From the NCBI GenBank assembly GCA_947473805.1, contig CANJGB010000003.1:1-64000 (forward strand): a stretch of 64,000 bases of DNA. Reading direction: 5' to 3'. This stretch comes from Alphaproteobacteria bacterium. GTDB lineage: Bacteria > Pseudomonadota > Alphaproteobacteria > Ferrovibrionales > Ferrovibrionaceae. Each line of letters opens with the position of its first letter. Position 1 is the stretch's first letter. Position numbers and translations under genes: made by a program. The notes below the pieces were generated by a model that saw only the letters and a list, made by a program, of their open reading frames with translations, made no database searches and was not told the origin of the DNA. This document shows positions 41,995 to 50,578 of this stretch, in pieces.

Positions 41995-42617
41995 GCTTTT
42001 TTCTGCTGCTCCTTGATGGCGCGATAATAGCCCCAAAGCATCCGCGCCGCCGTGCCGCGATGCGGCCGCCAGGGTTCGGCCAGTGCATCCATCTCGCGCG
42101 CACTGGGCCGTTCAGGCAGGTTCTTCAGGTGGGCGACTGCCGCCTGCAGCGCCAGGTCGTGCGCCGGCCAGATGTCGCTGCGGCCCAGCGCGAACAGCAG
42201 GTAGATCTCCGCCGTCCAGCGGCCGATGCCCTTCACCTGGGTCAGATGTTCCAGCGCCGATGCGTCGTCCAGCGTGTCGAGCCGGGCGAAGTCGAGCCGT
42301 CCGGTTGCTGCCGCCTGCGCCAGTTCACGGCAGTACAGCGCCTTGGGCCGGCTCAGGCCGCAGGCGCGCAAGGCATCCGGATGCAGGGCCAGGAACGCCT
42401 CGGCGGTGAACGGCGTCGCGGCGGCAAAGACGCGGGCCCAGATTGCATTGGCCGAAGCGACCGACAGCTGCTGCTCGACGACGATCCGCATCAGCGTGGC
42501 GAGGCCTGGCTCGCGCCGCCGGTCGGGCAGGGGACCGGCCATCTTGCGCGCCCGCGCCATGTCGGGATCGCGCCGCGACAGATGCCGGAATGCCTTGGTC
42601 AGGTGCGGATCGGCCAT
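41991..42617 (-). CDS. DNA-3-methyladenine glycosylase (AlkA/HhH-GPD)
   Basis: The 208-residue protein has the helix-hairpin-helix LTQVKGIGRWTAEIYLLFAL with catalytic Asp154 in IWPAHDLALQAA. The N-terminal block is LMRIVVEQQLSVASANAIW. It lacks the N-terminal TBP-like domain of E. coli AlkA and the FeS cluster of Nth, as in the short bacterial AlkA-like glycosylases. It removes alkylated purines during base excision repair. The stop overlaps the esterase start. It diverges from gluQ. Confidence 0.92.
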   Translation of the reverse strand: MADPHLTKAFRHLSRRDPDMARARKMAGPLPDRRREPGLATLMRIVVEQQLSVASANAIWARVFAAATPFTAEAFLALHPDALRACGLSRPKALYCRELAQAAATGRLDFARLDTLDDASALEHLTQVKGIGRWTAEIYLLFALGRSDIWPAHDLALQAAVAHLKNLPERPSAREMDALAEPWRPHRGTAARMLWGYYRAIKEQQKKA

Positions 42618-42657
42618 GCCCTTTGCTTAGCTGCGCATTTGGCTATTGTCACGGCGC

Positions 42658-43494
42658 ATGACCATCGTCACCCGCTTCGCGCCGTCACCCACGGGCCTGC
42701 TGCATCTGGGCCACGCCTGTTCAGCCTTGCTGGCATGGCAGGCCGCGCAGCCCGATGGCCGCTTCCTGCTGCGCATCGAGGACATCGACACGGGCCGCAG
42801 CCGCGAGGAATTTGTCGCGGCGGCCGAACGCGACCTCGCCTGGCTGGGCCTGACCTGGGAACAGCCGGTGCGTCGCCAGTCGCGGCACTTCGGCGACTAC
42901 CGCGCGGCGCTGGCGCGGCTCGACGCGATGAACGTTCTCTATCCCTGTTTTTGCACCCGCGCCGATATCGCCGCCGAAATCGCGCGCAGTCCCACAGCGC
43001 CGCACGGGCCGGACGGCGTGCTGTACCCCGGCACCTGCCGCACCCTGTCGCCGGCCGAGCGCGCGCAGCGTATCGCGACGGGTGCACCGTATGCCGTGCG
43101 CCTCGACGTGGCGCGGGCTCAGTCCCACAGCGCCGCATTGACCTGGCGCGACCTCGACCGCGGCGAACAGACGGCGCAACCGGAAACGCTCGGTGACGTG
43201 GTGCTGGCGCGCAAGGACGTGCCGACCAGCTATCACCTGGCAGTCACGGTGGATGACGCGCTGCAGGGCGTTACCCTCGTCACGCGCGGCGACGACCTGT
43301 TCCATGCCACGCACATCCATCGGCTGTTGCAGGCGCTGCTGGATCTGCCGGTGCCGGTGTGGCGGCACCACCGCCTGCTGACCGATGCCGCGGGCCGCCG
43401 CTACGCGAAGCGCGACAAGGCGCTGACACTGCAGGCACTGCGCGAGTCAGGCCGCACGCCCGCCGAGGTGCGCGCTTTGGCCGGGGTGCCCTGA
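42658..43494 (+). CDS. gluQ: Glutamyl-Q tRNA(Asp) synthetase
   Basis: The 278-residue protein is the truncated GluRS paralogue that glutamylates queuosine in tRNA-Asp. It has RFAPSPTGLLHLGHA (HIGH motif), RIEDIDTGRSREEF, the zinc motif CFCTR...YPGTCR, FHATHIHRLLQALL and a KMSKS-like KRDKALTLQALR. The anticodon-binding domain is absent, as expected. ATG 42658 begins the conserved domain; a TTG four codons earlier is less likely. It implies that the cell makes queuosine. Confidence 0.95.
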   Translation: MTIVTRFAPSPTGLLHLGHACSALLAWQAAQPDGRFLLRIEDIDTGRSREEFVAAAERDLAWLGLTWEQPVRRQSRHFGDYRAALARLDAMNVLYPCFCTRADIAAEIARSPTAPHGPDGVLYPGTCRTLSPAERAQRIATGAPYAVRLDVARAQSHSAALTWRDLDRGEQTAQPETLGDVVLARKDVPTSYHLAVTVDDALQGVTLVTRGDDLFHATHIHRLLQALLDLPVPVWRHHRLLTDAAGRRYAKRDKALTLQALRESGRTPAEVRALAGVP

Positions 43495-43550
43495 GGGAAC
43501 TTCGCTTCGCGTCGTCCCGTTTCCGGGCGACACCTTGAACGGAGGACGTC

Positions 43551-43802
43551 ATGCCCCGCGGCGACAAATCCAGATACACCGACAAGCAGAAGCGTCAGGC
43601 CGTGCATATCGAGAAGGGCTACGAGAAGCGTGGCATGGGCGAGAACGAGGCCGAGCGCCGCGCCTGGGCCACCGTCAACAAGATGACCGGCGGCGGCAAG
43701 AAGAGCGGCTCGGGCGTCGGCAAGAAGGTGAACAAGGCGCCGGCCAAGAAAGGCGGCAAGCTGGGCGGCAAGGCCGCTGCCGCACGGCCCAAGGCCGCCT
43801 GA
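43551..43802 (+). CDS. Small basic protein (often annotated plasmid-stabilisation-like)
   Basis: The 83-residue protein has MPRGDKSRYTDKQKRQAVHI then EKGYEKRGMGENEAERRAWA and TVNK, followed by a low-complexity Gly/Lys/Ala tail (GGGKKSGSG). The folded N-terminal part is widely conserved in proteobacteria and often labelled plasmid stabilisation protein, without direct proof. High positive charge suggests nucleic acid binding. GGAGG precedes the ATG. It is convergent with the lipoprotein gene, one base apart. Confidence 0.8.
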   Translation: MPRGDKSRYTDKQKRQAVHIEKGYEKRGMGENEAERRAWATVNKMTGGGKKSGSGVGKKVNKAPAKKGGKLGGKAAAARPKAA

Positions 43803-44384
43803 TCAGTTCGGCGGCGTGACCTCGGCACTGGGGTACGTCTGGCGCGCCTGGGCAATCACCTCGTCGGCGATATAGAACTTCTCGGTCGAATCGTTGCGCA
43901 GGTCGACGGTCAACGTGACGGTCGCCTGTAGCGTGCTGTAGTCATTCTCGACGCCGCCAAAGCCGGTGCCGAATCCGATGCCGGAGCCGACCGAACCGCG
44001 CGACGCGCCGATATCGACACCGGTAAACGGCCCGTCGTAATAGCCCGGCTCGTCGCGGCCTCGCAGGTCGGTCCTTGTATCGACGACGACGAAACCGCGC
44101 ATATTGCGGCTTTGGGCGATTTGCGCGGCGCGCCACAGCGCGAAGTCATAGGCCTGGTTGGTTGCCTCGGTCTGGGTCTTGCTGGTCCGCCCATAGCGTC
44201 CGAAGCCATAGCGGTTCGGGCCGGTGTAGCGCACCTCGACGCGGTTCGGCGCCACTTCGCGGTCGACATAGCCATAGCGACCGCCTGCCTCCAGCGATGA
44301 CATCAGCGGCGGACGCGGCCCGGTGGAACAGGCGGCGAGGAGAGCAACGAGGGCGGCGGCGATAAGGCTGATTCGGGCGTTCAT
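43803..44384 (-). CDS. Lipoprotein, CC0125/CC1285 family
   Basis: The 193-residue lipoprotein has a signal peptide ending in LAAC (lipobox, Cys at about residue 19). The mature part reads GPRPPLMSSLEAGGRYGYVD then PNRVEVRYTGPNRYG, ANQAYDFALWRAAQ-like NQAYDFALWRAAQIA and FVVVDTRTD. These match the CC0125/CC1285 lipoprotein family of alphaproteobacteria: an envelope protein of unknown function. The glycine-rich segment GSVGSGIGFGTGFGG follows. The ATG at 44384 is the start of the signal peptide; the upstream extension is not used. Confidence 0.82.
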   Translation of the reverse strand: MNARISLIAAALVALLAACSTGPRPPLMSSLEAGGRYGYVDREVAPNRVEVRYTGPNRYGFGRYGRTSKTQTEATNQAYDFALWRAAQIAQSRNMRGFVVVDTRTDLRGRDEPGYYDGPFTGVDIGASRGSVGSGIGFGTGFGGVENDYSTLQATVTLTVDLRNDSTEKFYIADEVIAQARQTYPSAEVTPPN

Positions 44385-44442
44385 TGGGTGTGCTCCGGGG
44401 GCCCCCTCCGGCAACTGGGGTCCTAGGGTGAAACTTTCCATG

Positions 44443-44471
44443 CCTCGTCGCGTTCCTTGCACGCGACGAGG
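44443..44471. repeat. Perfect 11-bp hairpin before a micro-ORF
   Basis: CCTCGTCGCGT (44443-44453) and ACGCGACGAGG (44461-44471) pair perfectly around a 7-base loop. There is no U tract on either strand. In rightward RNA the 3' arm includes part of the GAGGGG ribosome binding site of the 22-codon ORF at 44480, so the stem could mask it. In leftward RNA it would lie beyond the Nudix stop and could protect that end. Confidence 0.65.
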
Positions 44472-44479
44472 GGTACGAA

Positions 44480-44548
44480 ATGAGAGAAATAGCGATTTGG
44501 CTGGTGGCGCTGCCCTGTTGGGTGGCGACGCTTCACTGGCTGTTCTGA
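44480..44548 (+). CDS. Putative 22-residue membrane micropeptide
   Basis: A frame of 22 codons with GAGGGG six bases before the ATG encodes MREIAIWLVALPCWVATLHW then LF. It is almost wholly hydrophobic after a charged start, as in small single-helix membrane proteins. It follows an 11-bp hairpin that overlaps its ribosome binding site. Its last 16 bases overlap the 3' end of the convergent Nudix gene. No homologue is known to me and it could be fortuitous, but the site-start-helix combination is suggestive. Confidence 0.35.
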   Translation: MREIAIWLVALPCWVATLHWLF

Positions 44549-44964
44549 ATTAAGGCACGGCGGATCGTCTCGCGCACGTCGGGCCAGACGATGCGGGCCA
44601 GCGCCTCGTCGTGCGGCACCCATTCTGCGCGGTCGGCGTCATCGCCCGCCACCGGCTCGCCCGACACCCAGGCCGCCAGAAATCCCACCAAGACGAAGTG
44701 ATAGCGGACGCGGCCGTCCGCGGCCCGTTCGATCACGTCGTAAGCATAGACCAGCTCGCCCACAGTGCAGGTTATGCCCGTCTCTTCCAGCACCTCGCGC
44801 CGGGCGGTATCGCGCAGGTCTTCGCCCAGTTCCTGGGTGCCGCTGGGCAGCGACCACTTGCCGGCGCCAGGCTCGTTGCGCCGGCGGACCAGAAGCACCT
44901 TGCCATCCCGGATGACCACGGCCGTCGCGCCGGTGATTGGCACGTCTGGATATTCGCGGCCCAT
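44533..44964 (-). CDS. Nudix hydrolase
   Basis: The 143-residue protein has a full Nudix box at 42-64 (GTQELGEDLRDTARREVLEE then TGI), matching G-x5-E-x7-R-E-U-x-E-E-x-G-U, so the metal-binding glutamates are intact. The N terminus VPITGATAVVIRDGKVLLVR and the ADRAEWVPHDEAL tail are usual in small ADP-ribose or NTP pyrophosphatases. The substrate is uncertain. It is cytoplasmic and diverges from the FecR-domain gene. Confidence 0.92.
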   Translation of the reverse strand: MGREYPDVPITGATAVVIRDGKVLLVRRRNEPGAGKWSLPSGTQELGEDLRDTARREVLEETGITCTVGELVYAYDVIERAADGRVRYHFVLVGFLAAWVSGEPVAGDDADRAEWVPHDEALARIVWPDVRETIRRALIQNSQ

Positions 44965-45063
44965 TTGTGCGCTCCGTCACACTTCGTCACAGCGGGAATG
45001 GAAACATACCCGCTCGCTTGCTACTCCATCCTGCATCGAGTCGGTTTTTCAAGGGATGCGATT

Positions 45064-45762
45064 ATGCGTTTAGGGGTTGCGATCATGGCCGCCGGGCTTG
45101 CCGGCGGCTTTGCTTTGTCGGCGGGGGCCCAGACAGTGGGCAAGATCGAGGGCGTCTCGGTCTATGCCTACGGCCAGCCGCCGGGCGCGGCGCGCCGGGC
45201 GACATTCGAGAACTTTCCCGTCGCCTCGAACGAGGTGCTGGAGACGGTCAAGGACGGCGGGCTGAAGGTCCGCTTTCTCGACGATACGGAACTGGTAATG
45301 GGTGCGGAGTCGCTTCTCACCGTCGACAATTCCGTGTTCAACCCCGACCGGGCCAGCGGCAAGCTGGCACTGTCGTTCACCAAGGGCGCATTTCGCTTCG
45401 TAACCGGCAAGGTGCGCAAGGACGATGTGGTCCTGACCACCCGCAGCGCCACCATTGGCATTCGCGGTACTGACTGGACCATGTCGATCAACGCGCGCGG
45501 CGACACCACCGTGAACCTGCGCGAAGGCGGCGCCCTGGTGACGTCCACGGCCAACGGGTCGCAGGTCACCCTCGGCCCCCGGACCAGTGTCACGGTGCCG
45601 TTCGGCGGCGGCGTCGGCCCGGCAGCGCCGTTCCCGGCCTTGTACGACGGCGCGGTAGGCGACCGGACAGTCGATGCATCGCTGATTTCGGGGCGGAATT
45701 TCGCTCCCGATCCCAGCAACGATGCGCAGGCGGGGTCGCAGCGGTCGTCTTCCTCGCAATAG
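45064..45762 (+). CDS. Secreted FecR-domain protein, second copy
   Basis: The 232-residue protein has a signal peptide (MRLGVAIMAAGLAGGFALSA then GAQ) and a FecR domain. It reads DGGLKVRFLDDTELVMGAES, ASGKLALSFTKGAFRFVTGK and SATIGIRGTDWTMSINARGD. The IGIRGTDW motif aligns with IGVRGTDF of the protein at 5030. A flexible Ser-rich tail (GSQRSSSSQ) ends it. No membrane helix, sigma factor or receptor gene is adjacent, so a periplasmic structural or sensing role outside classical iron signalling is likely. The ATG at 45064 starts the signal peptide. Confidence 0.8.
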   Translation: MRLGVAIMAAGLAGGFALSAGAQTVGKIEGVSVYAYGQPPGAARRATFENFPVASNEVLETVKDGGLKVRFLDDTELVMGAESLLTVDNSVFNPDRASGKLALSFTKGAFRFVTGKVRKDDVVLTTRSATIGIRGTDWTMSINARGDTTVNLREGGALVTSTANGSQVTLGPRTSVTVPFGGGVGPAAPFPALYDGAVGDRTVDASLISGRNFAPDPSNDAQAGSQRSSSSQ

Positions 45763-45876
45763 AATTTGCGGGCGGCGGGTCACAGCCCGCCGCCCGTCCA
45801 AATCCTGCCGCAATCGGTTCCCATCATCACCTCCGACGGCGCGGATTGGCGCGCCCAAGATGAGGGTCTTCGGGCC

Positions 45877-46473
45877 ATGTTCGGTAAATTTGCGGCGGTC
45901 GCCGGCCTGTCGGCGGTTCTGGTTGTGGGGGCCCAGATGGCACCGGCCCAGGCGCAGAACAAGGATCTGTTTGGCGCCCTTCTGGGCGGTGTCGGCGGCG
46001 CGGTCGCCGGCGCCCAGTTCGGCAAGGGTACCGGCCAGCTGGTCGGCACGGCGGCGGGTGCGCTGCTGGGCGCGGCCGTCGGCCACTCCGTCGGTTCGTC
46101 GCTGAACCGGGCCGATTCGGCCTATGACGGCAGCAGCGGTTACGCGCCCGCCTACAGCGGCGGCTACGACAACGGCTATGCGCCGGCTTATGCCCCCGCC
46201 TATTACGCGCCGCCGCCCCGGCACTACTACCGGCCGCGTCAGGTGGTGTACGCACCCCCGCCGCCGCCGGCCTATTACCCCCCGCAGCAGCGCTATTACG
46301 GCGCGCCGGTCAGTTACGAGACGGCAGCGCCGCAGCAGCCCCAGCAGCAGGGCTATTGCCGCGAGTACCAGTCGACGATCACGGTTGGCGGCCGCAACGT
46401 GCCGGCCTTCGGCCAGGCCTGTATGCAGCCCGACGGCAGCTGGCAGATGGGCCCGCTGCAGCCCGAGCAGTGA
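45877..46473 (+). CDS. Glycine-zipper surface protein (17-kDa antigen-like)
   Basis: The 198-residue protein has a signal peptide (MFGKFAAVAGLSAVLVVGAQ then MAPAQAQ) and a glycine zipper FGALLGGVGGAVAGAQFGKG then TGQLVGTAAGALLGAAVGHS, as in the rickettsial 17-kDa antigen family. A Tyr/Pro/Ala-rich low-complexity linker (AYAPAYYAPPPRHYYRPRQV) and a C-terminal CREYQSTITVGGRNVPAFGQ then ACMQPDGSW domain follow. Such proteins sit in the outer membrane or periplasm. There is no lipobox Cys in the signal peptide. It is probably cotranscribed with the next lipoprotein gene. Confidence 0.85.
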   Translation: MFGKFAAVAGLSAVLVVGAQMAPAQAQNKDLFGALLGGVGGAVAGAQFGKGTGQLVGTAAGALLGAAVGHSVGSSLNRADSAYDGSSGYAPAYSGGYDNGYAPAYAPAYYAPPPRHYYRPRQVVYAPPPPPAYYPPQQRYYGAPVSYETAAPQQPQQQGYCREYQSTITVGGRNVPAFGQACMQPDGSWQMGPLQPEQ

Positions 46474-46495
46474 TCGGGCCCCGGTGGGGGCACAC

Positions 46496-46939
46496 ATGAA
46501 GAAACTTATCGTATCGCTCGGCGCGGGCGCGGCTCTGGCAGCGCTCGTCGCCTGCGGCCCGCTGCCGACGCGCGAGGCCTATTACGGCCAGTTGCAGACG
46601 TGGGTCGGCCTGCACTCCGACTTGCTGGCCCGCAACTGGGGGCCGCCGGACAAGAGCTACAAGCTGTCCGATGGCTCGACCATGCTGCAGTACGAGCGCG
46701 TGAAGCAGCGTTACGTGCCGGGCATGAGTGTGCCGGACCACGAGCCTGTCGTGGTGCGCGGCAATGACGGCAAGCTGTACCGCACCACCGTGACGCGCTG
46801 GCGGCAGGAGCCGGGCTACTACGACATCGACCGTTGCTCGACCCGCTTCACCGCGGCGCCCGACGGCATCATCACGACCTTCCAGTTCGAGGGCGACGAT
46901 TGCGTCGCCTATCCTCCGCCGCCGCAGAAGGTCGGCTAG
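46496..46939 (+). CDS. Small lipoprotein of unknown function
   Basis: The 147-residue lipoprotein has the signal peptide MKKLIVSLGAGAALAALVAC (lipobox LVAC, Cys20). The mature domain contains WVGLHSDLLARNWGPPDKSY, KLSDGSTMLQYE and C-terminal RFTAAPDGIITTFQFEGDDC. The W-G-x-P and x-Y-E-R-x-pattern resembles SmpA/OmlA-like small outer-membrane lipoproteins in general layout only. It lies 22 bases after the glycine-zipper gene with GGGGG before the ATG. Function unknown; probably anchored in the outer membrane. Confidence 0.75.
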   Translation: MKKLIVSLGAGAALAALVACGPLPTREAYYGQLQTWVGLHSDLLARNWGPPDKSYKLSDGSTMLQYERVKQRYVPGMSVPDHEPVVVRGNDGKLYRTTVTRWRQEPGYYDIDRCSTRFTAAPDGIITTFQFEGDDCVAYPPPPQKVG

Positions 46940-46995
46940 CTTCCACGCCGGCCTGCCGTCCCGCTATTCTGCCCGTCAAAGCGGGAGGAGCGGAA

Positions 46996-47769
46996 ATGAC
47001 GGCGCAATTTGCGAACAAGGTGGCCGTGGTGACCGGTGGCGCTTCCGGCCTCGGCCGCACGGCCGCCTTGGCCTTTGCGCGGGCAGGTGCCGCCGTGGCG
47101 GTCGCCGATATCACCGCCGACGCCGCGGCCGAGACGGTGAAGCTGATCGAACGTGACGGTGGCAGGGCGTTGGCCGTTGTCGCCGACATGGGTGACGGCA
47201 AGCAGGTCGAGAACCTGGTGCGGCAGACGACCGCCGCGTATGGCCGCCTCGACTTCCTGTTCAACAACGCCGGCATTTCCGGCTTCACCGAAAAGCTGCT
47301 CGCCGACCTGGACGAGGAATTGTTCGACGCGGTCATCCGCGTCAACCTCAAGGGCGTCTGGCTGGGCATGAAGCACGCCATTCCGGCCATGCTGAAAAAC
47401 GGCGGCGGCTGCATCGTGAACACCGCGTCCACGCTGGGCTGGGTCGGGCTGAAGAATGTCGGGCCCTATGTCGCCTCGAAACACGCGGTCATCGGCCTGA
47501 CCAAGACGGCGGCCATCGAATACGGCCAGCAAGGCATCCGTGTGAACGCGGTCTGCCCAGGTGCGGTCGAGACACCGATCCAGAACAAGATTCGCGCGAC
47601 GATGAGTGCGGATGCCTGGAAGCAGCGCATCGAGCGCCTGTATCCGGCAACCGGTCAGTTGGGCCGGTCCGAGGATATTGCCGGCATCGTGCTGTTCCTG
47701 TGCTCGGACGCCGCTTCGAACATCCACGGTACGGCGATCCTCGCCGATGGCGGCTACATCGCGCAGTAA
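46996..47769 (+). CDS. Short-chain dehydrogenase/reductase
   Basis: The 257-residue classical SDR has TGGASGLGRTA, ADITADAAAE (NAD-type acidic strand end), NNAG near 90-93, catalytic Ser145, Tyr158 and Lys162 (YVASK), and ILADGGYIAQ at the C terminus. GGGAGGAG precedes the ATG. It probably acts on a hydroxyl or keto group of an unidentified metabolite; it is followed by the dioxygenase gene in the same direction after about 80 bases. It is not close enough in sequence to the 8-kb pair to be a recent copy. Confidence 0.9.
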   Translation: MTAQFANKVAVVTGGASGLGRTAALAFARAGAAVAVADITADAAAETVKLIERDGGRALAVVADMGDGKQVENLVRQTTAAYGRLDFLFNNAGISGFTEKLLADLDEELFDAVIRVNLKGVWLGMKHAIPAMLKNGGGCIVNTASTLGWVGLKNVGPYVASKHAVIGLTKTAAIEYGQQGIRVNAVCPGAVETPIQNKIRATMSADAWKQRIERLYPATGQLGRSEDIAGIVLFLCSDAASNIHGTAILADGGYIAQ

Positions 47770-47850
47770 TCAATCGCCCTGATGATGCATCACACCGAAA
47801 TCAATTTGTCGCGAGCTAGGCTGCAGGCCTAAGCTCGCCGCCAACGCGCA

Positions 47851-48816
47851 ATGGAGGCTCAAGTGCCGAATAATACGGACAGCTACAAGAAAATCGGCGT
47901 GCAGCCTATTGCCGGCGCGCTGGGTGCCGAAGTTACCGGCGTGAACCTCCGCCACTTTGATGACGCCACCTTTGCCGAGGTGCGCCGCGCCTTTGCCGAC
48001 AATGTCGTGCTGGTGTTCCGCGACCAGAACCTGTCGGGCGTCGAGATGGAGACGTTTGCGCGCCGCTTGGGCGACCTCTCTATCGTCGCCTACATCAACC
48101 CGATCGAGGGCGCGACCTACACCGCGCGTCTGCTGCGCCTGGCCGAGGCCAAGTCCGGTGCGCGCAATTACGGCGACCGCTGGCACAACGACCAGTCGAT
48201 CCGCCTCGTGCCGCCCAAGGCCTTCCTGCTGCAGAACGTCGACTGTCCGCCTTACGGCGGCGGTACGATGTTTTCCAGCTTGTACAAGGCCTATGACGGC
48301 CTTTCCGACGGCATGAAGAAACTGTGTGAAAGCCTGATCGTCGTGCACAGTGGCTCGGGCGTGTTCGGCAAGACCGCCAAGGGCGGCGCCGGCGCGAAGA
48401 AGCCGATCCAGGCCGAAGGGTCGGTCACCAGCTTCCGCTTCGACGATCTTGATTTCGAGAAGTACATGTCGGCCGAGGTCGAGCACCCGCTGGTCGTCGT
48501 GCATCCCGAGACGGGCCGCAAGTTCCTGTACGTCACCGGCGACTACTGCGTGCGCTTCAAGGACATGACCGAGATCGAGAGCAAGCCGCTGCTCGACTAC
48601 CTGCACGCCCAGGCGGCGCGGCCGGAATATACCTGCCGCGTGCGCTGGTCGCCGGGCGCGCTGGTCCTCGCCGACAACCTGTGCGCCCAGCACTTTGCCG
48701 TCAATGACTATGCCGGCTATCGCCGCGAGATGTACCGGCTCGAGATTGCCGGCGACGCGCCACCGGTCGGTCCGGCCATGCCGGTACGCGACCCGGTCAG
48801 GGCTGCGGCGGAGTGA
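47851..48816 (+). CDS. TauD/TfdA-type 2-oxoglutarate-dependent dioxygenase
   Basis: The 321-residue protein has the non-haem iron facial triad: HxD in DRWHNDQSIRLV and the distal His in LCAQHFAVNDY, followed by the 2-oxoglutarate-binding Arg in YRREMYRLEI. The N terminus IAGALGAEVTGVNLRHFDDA and VVLVFRDQNLS are usual for the TauD/TfdA family. These enzymes hydroxylate sulfonates, aryloxyalkanoates, carnitine precursors and similar. The substrate here is unknown. The usual W before DN in the distal strand is replaced (VLADNL). It follows the SDR gene. Confidence 0.9.
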   Translation: MEAQVPNNTDSYKKIGVQPIAGALGAEVTGVNLRHFDDATFAEVRRAFADNVVLVFRDQNLSGVEMETFARRLGDLSIVAYINPIEGATYTARLLRLAEAKSGARNYGDRWHNDQSIRLVPPKAFLLQNVDCPPYGGGTMFSSLYKAYDGLSDGMKKLCESLIVVHSGSGVFGKTAKGGAGAKKPIQAEGSVTSFRFDDLDFEKYMSAEVEHPLVVVHPETGRKFLYVTGDYCVRFKDMTEIESKPLLDYLHAQAARPEYTCRVRWSPGALVLADNLCAQHFAVNDYAGYRREMYRLEIAGDAPPVGPAMPVRDPVRAAAE

Positions 48817-48832
48817 GGTGGTCTAACGCGCT

Positions 48833-50578
48833 TTAGCCAGCGACGCGCAGCGCGCGCAGGCCGTACCTCTTTACCCGGTTGCGCCCGCTGCGCTTCGCCT
48901 CGTACAGCGCCTGGTCGGCGTGATCGATGGCGACCTGGATATCGGCTTCGCCGGGCTGTACCTGCGCGCAGCCGACGCTGACGGTGACAACACCGGCAAG
49001 CTCGCGCAGCACGTCGTCCTTCTGAACCATCGTGCGCACGCGTTCGCCGAAGGCGAAGGCCGCGTCCAGGTCGCCTTCGCGCAGCAGGACGACGAATTCT
49101 TCGCCACCGAAGCGCGCGACCCGGTCGGTTTCACGCGCGGCCGCCTGCGCCAGGGTCGCCACGGCACGGATCGCCTCATCGCCCTTGGCATGGCCCAGGC
49201 GGTCATTAATCTGCTTGAAATGATCGATGTCGATGGCCGCGACCGCCAGCGTATGTTCGTAGCGCCGGGCATAGGCCAGGTCGTCGGCGGCATTTTCGAG
49301 GAAGGCGCGGCGGTTCAGTACGCCGGTCAGCGGGTCGGTGCTGGCCTCGCGCTTCAGGCGTTCTATGTCCTCGGTCATGCCGCGGGTGCGGTCGGTAATC
49401 TCTTCCTCGATATGGCGATTGGCTTCGGCGAGTTTCTGCTCGGCGCCGCCGATCCGGCGCACCAGCGAGCGCAACGCCATCGACAGGTCGATGGTTTCGG
49501 ACGAGCCGCCGACGACCGAGACCATGGTGACATACGGGTCGCGGCCCAGCGCGCGCGCGTTCTTCGCCAGCTCATGAATCGGCCGGGTCAGGCGGCTGGC
49601 CGTCCACCACAGTATTGCGAGGCCGAACAGGCTGATAATCAGCCCCATGATGCTGATCAGCAGGGCCAGGCGCTGTGAGGGTGCGTAGGCGATCGAGGTC
49701 GACTGGTAGGCGAAGACCTTCCAGCCCAGGCCGGGATAGCTGCGGTGGCCGCGGGTCTGGGCAAAGCCGAAAACGGCTCTGTCCGTCCGGTCGGGCGACG
49801 GGGCCTCGAAATGCGTGCGCGCTTTGCCATCGACAAGCTGCAGGTACGGGCGCCACTGGCTGGTGAACGCACCGTCGCCCAGGAGGACCGAGCCGTCCTC
49901 GCGCAGGACGGCGGCCTTCACCCCAGCGTCGCGTTCCGCGGGGCCGATGACCGCCTCGCGCACGTCCTGCGCCCAGGTCCAGCTGAGCTGCGCACCGAGG
50001 ACGGCGATGGTCTTGCCGGACTCGTCGAGGATGGGAAACGCCACGTCGACAAACCGCAGCGGCTCCCTGCCACTGGGCGCCAGGAGCGCCTGCAGCAGCA
50101 CCGTGCCGTGGACATCACCGACGAAGGGCCCCTTCAGGCCACCGCCGAACCATGGCCGTTCGGCCACCGAATTGCGTTCCAGCAATCCGCCGGTTGCGGC
50201 TATCACATTGCCATCGGGCTTGGCGATGCCGATCCAGGCATATTCCGGCAGCGTCTGCTGCAGCCGTTCCAGTTGCGGACGCAGGGAGGCATGGTTGCCG
50301 GCGACGCCATCGCGCATGGTATCGAGCCCGGCCAGCAGGGCGATCTCGCGATAGCGCTCGAACATGCCGTAGTCGAGCCGGATGACCATGGACTGCGCCA
50401 GCTGCCCCAGATTGTCGCCAACCAGCTTGCGCGTGTTGTCGCGGCCCAGCAGAGTCGAACCCAGGGTCATCGCCCCGACCAGCGCCAGCAGAACGCCGGC
50501 CGCCAGCAGCGTAACTTGCAGTCTTAGTGACAGGCGGCGCGGGCCGCCCGGCGCTATGCCGCGTTCAGCAGGCGCCAC
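48833..50578 (-). CDS. Membrane diguanylate cyclase with periplasmic sensor domain
   Basis: The 581-residue protein has an N-terminal membrane helix (VTLLAAGVLLALVGAMTLG) and a large periplasmic Cache-like domain (PEYAWIGIAKPDGNVIAATG, RFVDVAFPILDESGKTIAVL). A second helix near ALLISIMGLIISLFGLAILW, a HAMP-type linker and a coiled coil follow. The GGDEF domain has the active motif GGEEF, with an I-site RETD five residues upstream, so product inhibition is expected. It makes c-di-GMP in response to an external ligand. The start is set at GTG 50578, overlapping the stop of the molybdenum enzyme gene by 25 bases; a longer start would intrude further. Confidence 0.88.
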   Translation of the reverse strand: MAPAERGIAPGGPRRLSLRLQVTLLAAGVLLALVGAMTLGSTLLGRDNTRKLVGDNLGQLAQSMVIRLDYGMFERYREIALLAGLDTMRDGVAGNHASLRPQLERLQQTLPEYAWIGIAKPDGNVIAATGGLLERNSVAERPWFGGGLKGPFVGDVHGTVLLQALLAPSGREPLRFVDVAFPILDESGKTIAVLGAQLSWTWAQDVREAVIGPAERDAGVKAAVLREDGSVLLGDGAFTSQWRPYLQLVDGKARTHFEAPSPDRTDRAVFGFAQTRGHRSYPGLGWKVFAYQSTSIAYAPSQRLALLISIMGLIISLFGLAILWWTASRLTRPIHELAKNARALGRDPYVTMVSVVGGSSETIDLSMALRSLVRRIGGAEQKLAEANRHIEEEITDRTRGMTEDIERLKREASTDPLTGVLNRRAFLENAADDLAYARRYEHTLAVAAIDIDHFKQINDRLGHAKGDEAIRAVATLAQAAARETDRVARFGGEEFVVLLREGDLDAAFAFGERVRTMVQKDDVLRELAGVVTVSVGCAQVQPGEADIQVAIDHADQALYEAKRSGRNRVKRYGLRALRVAG

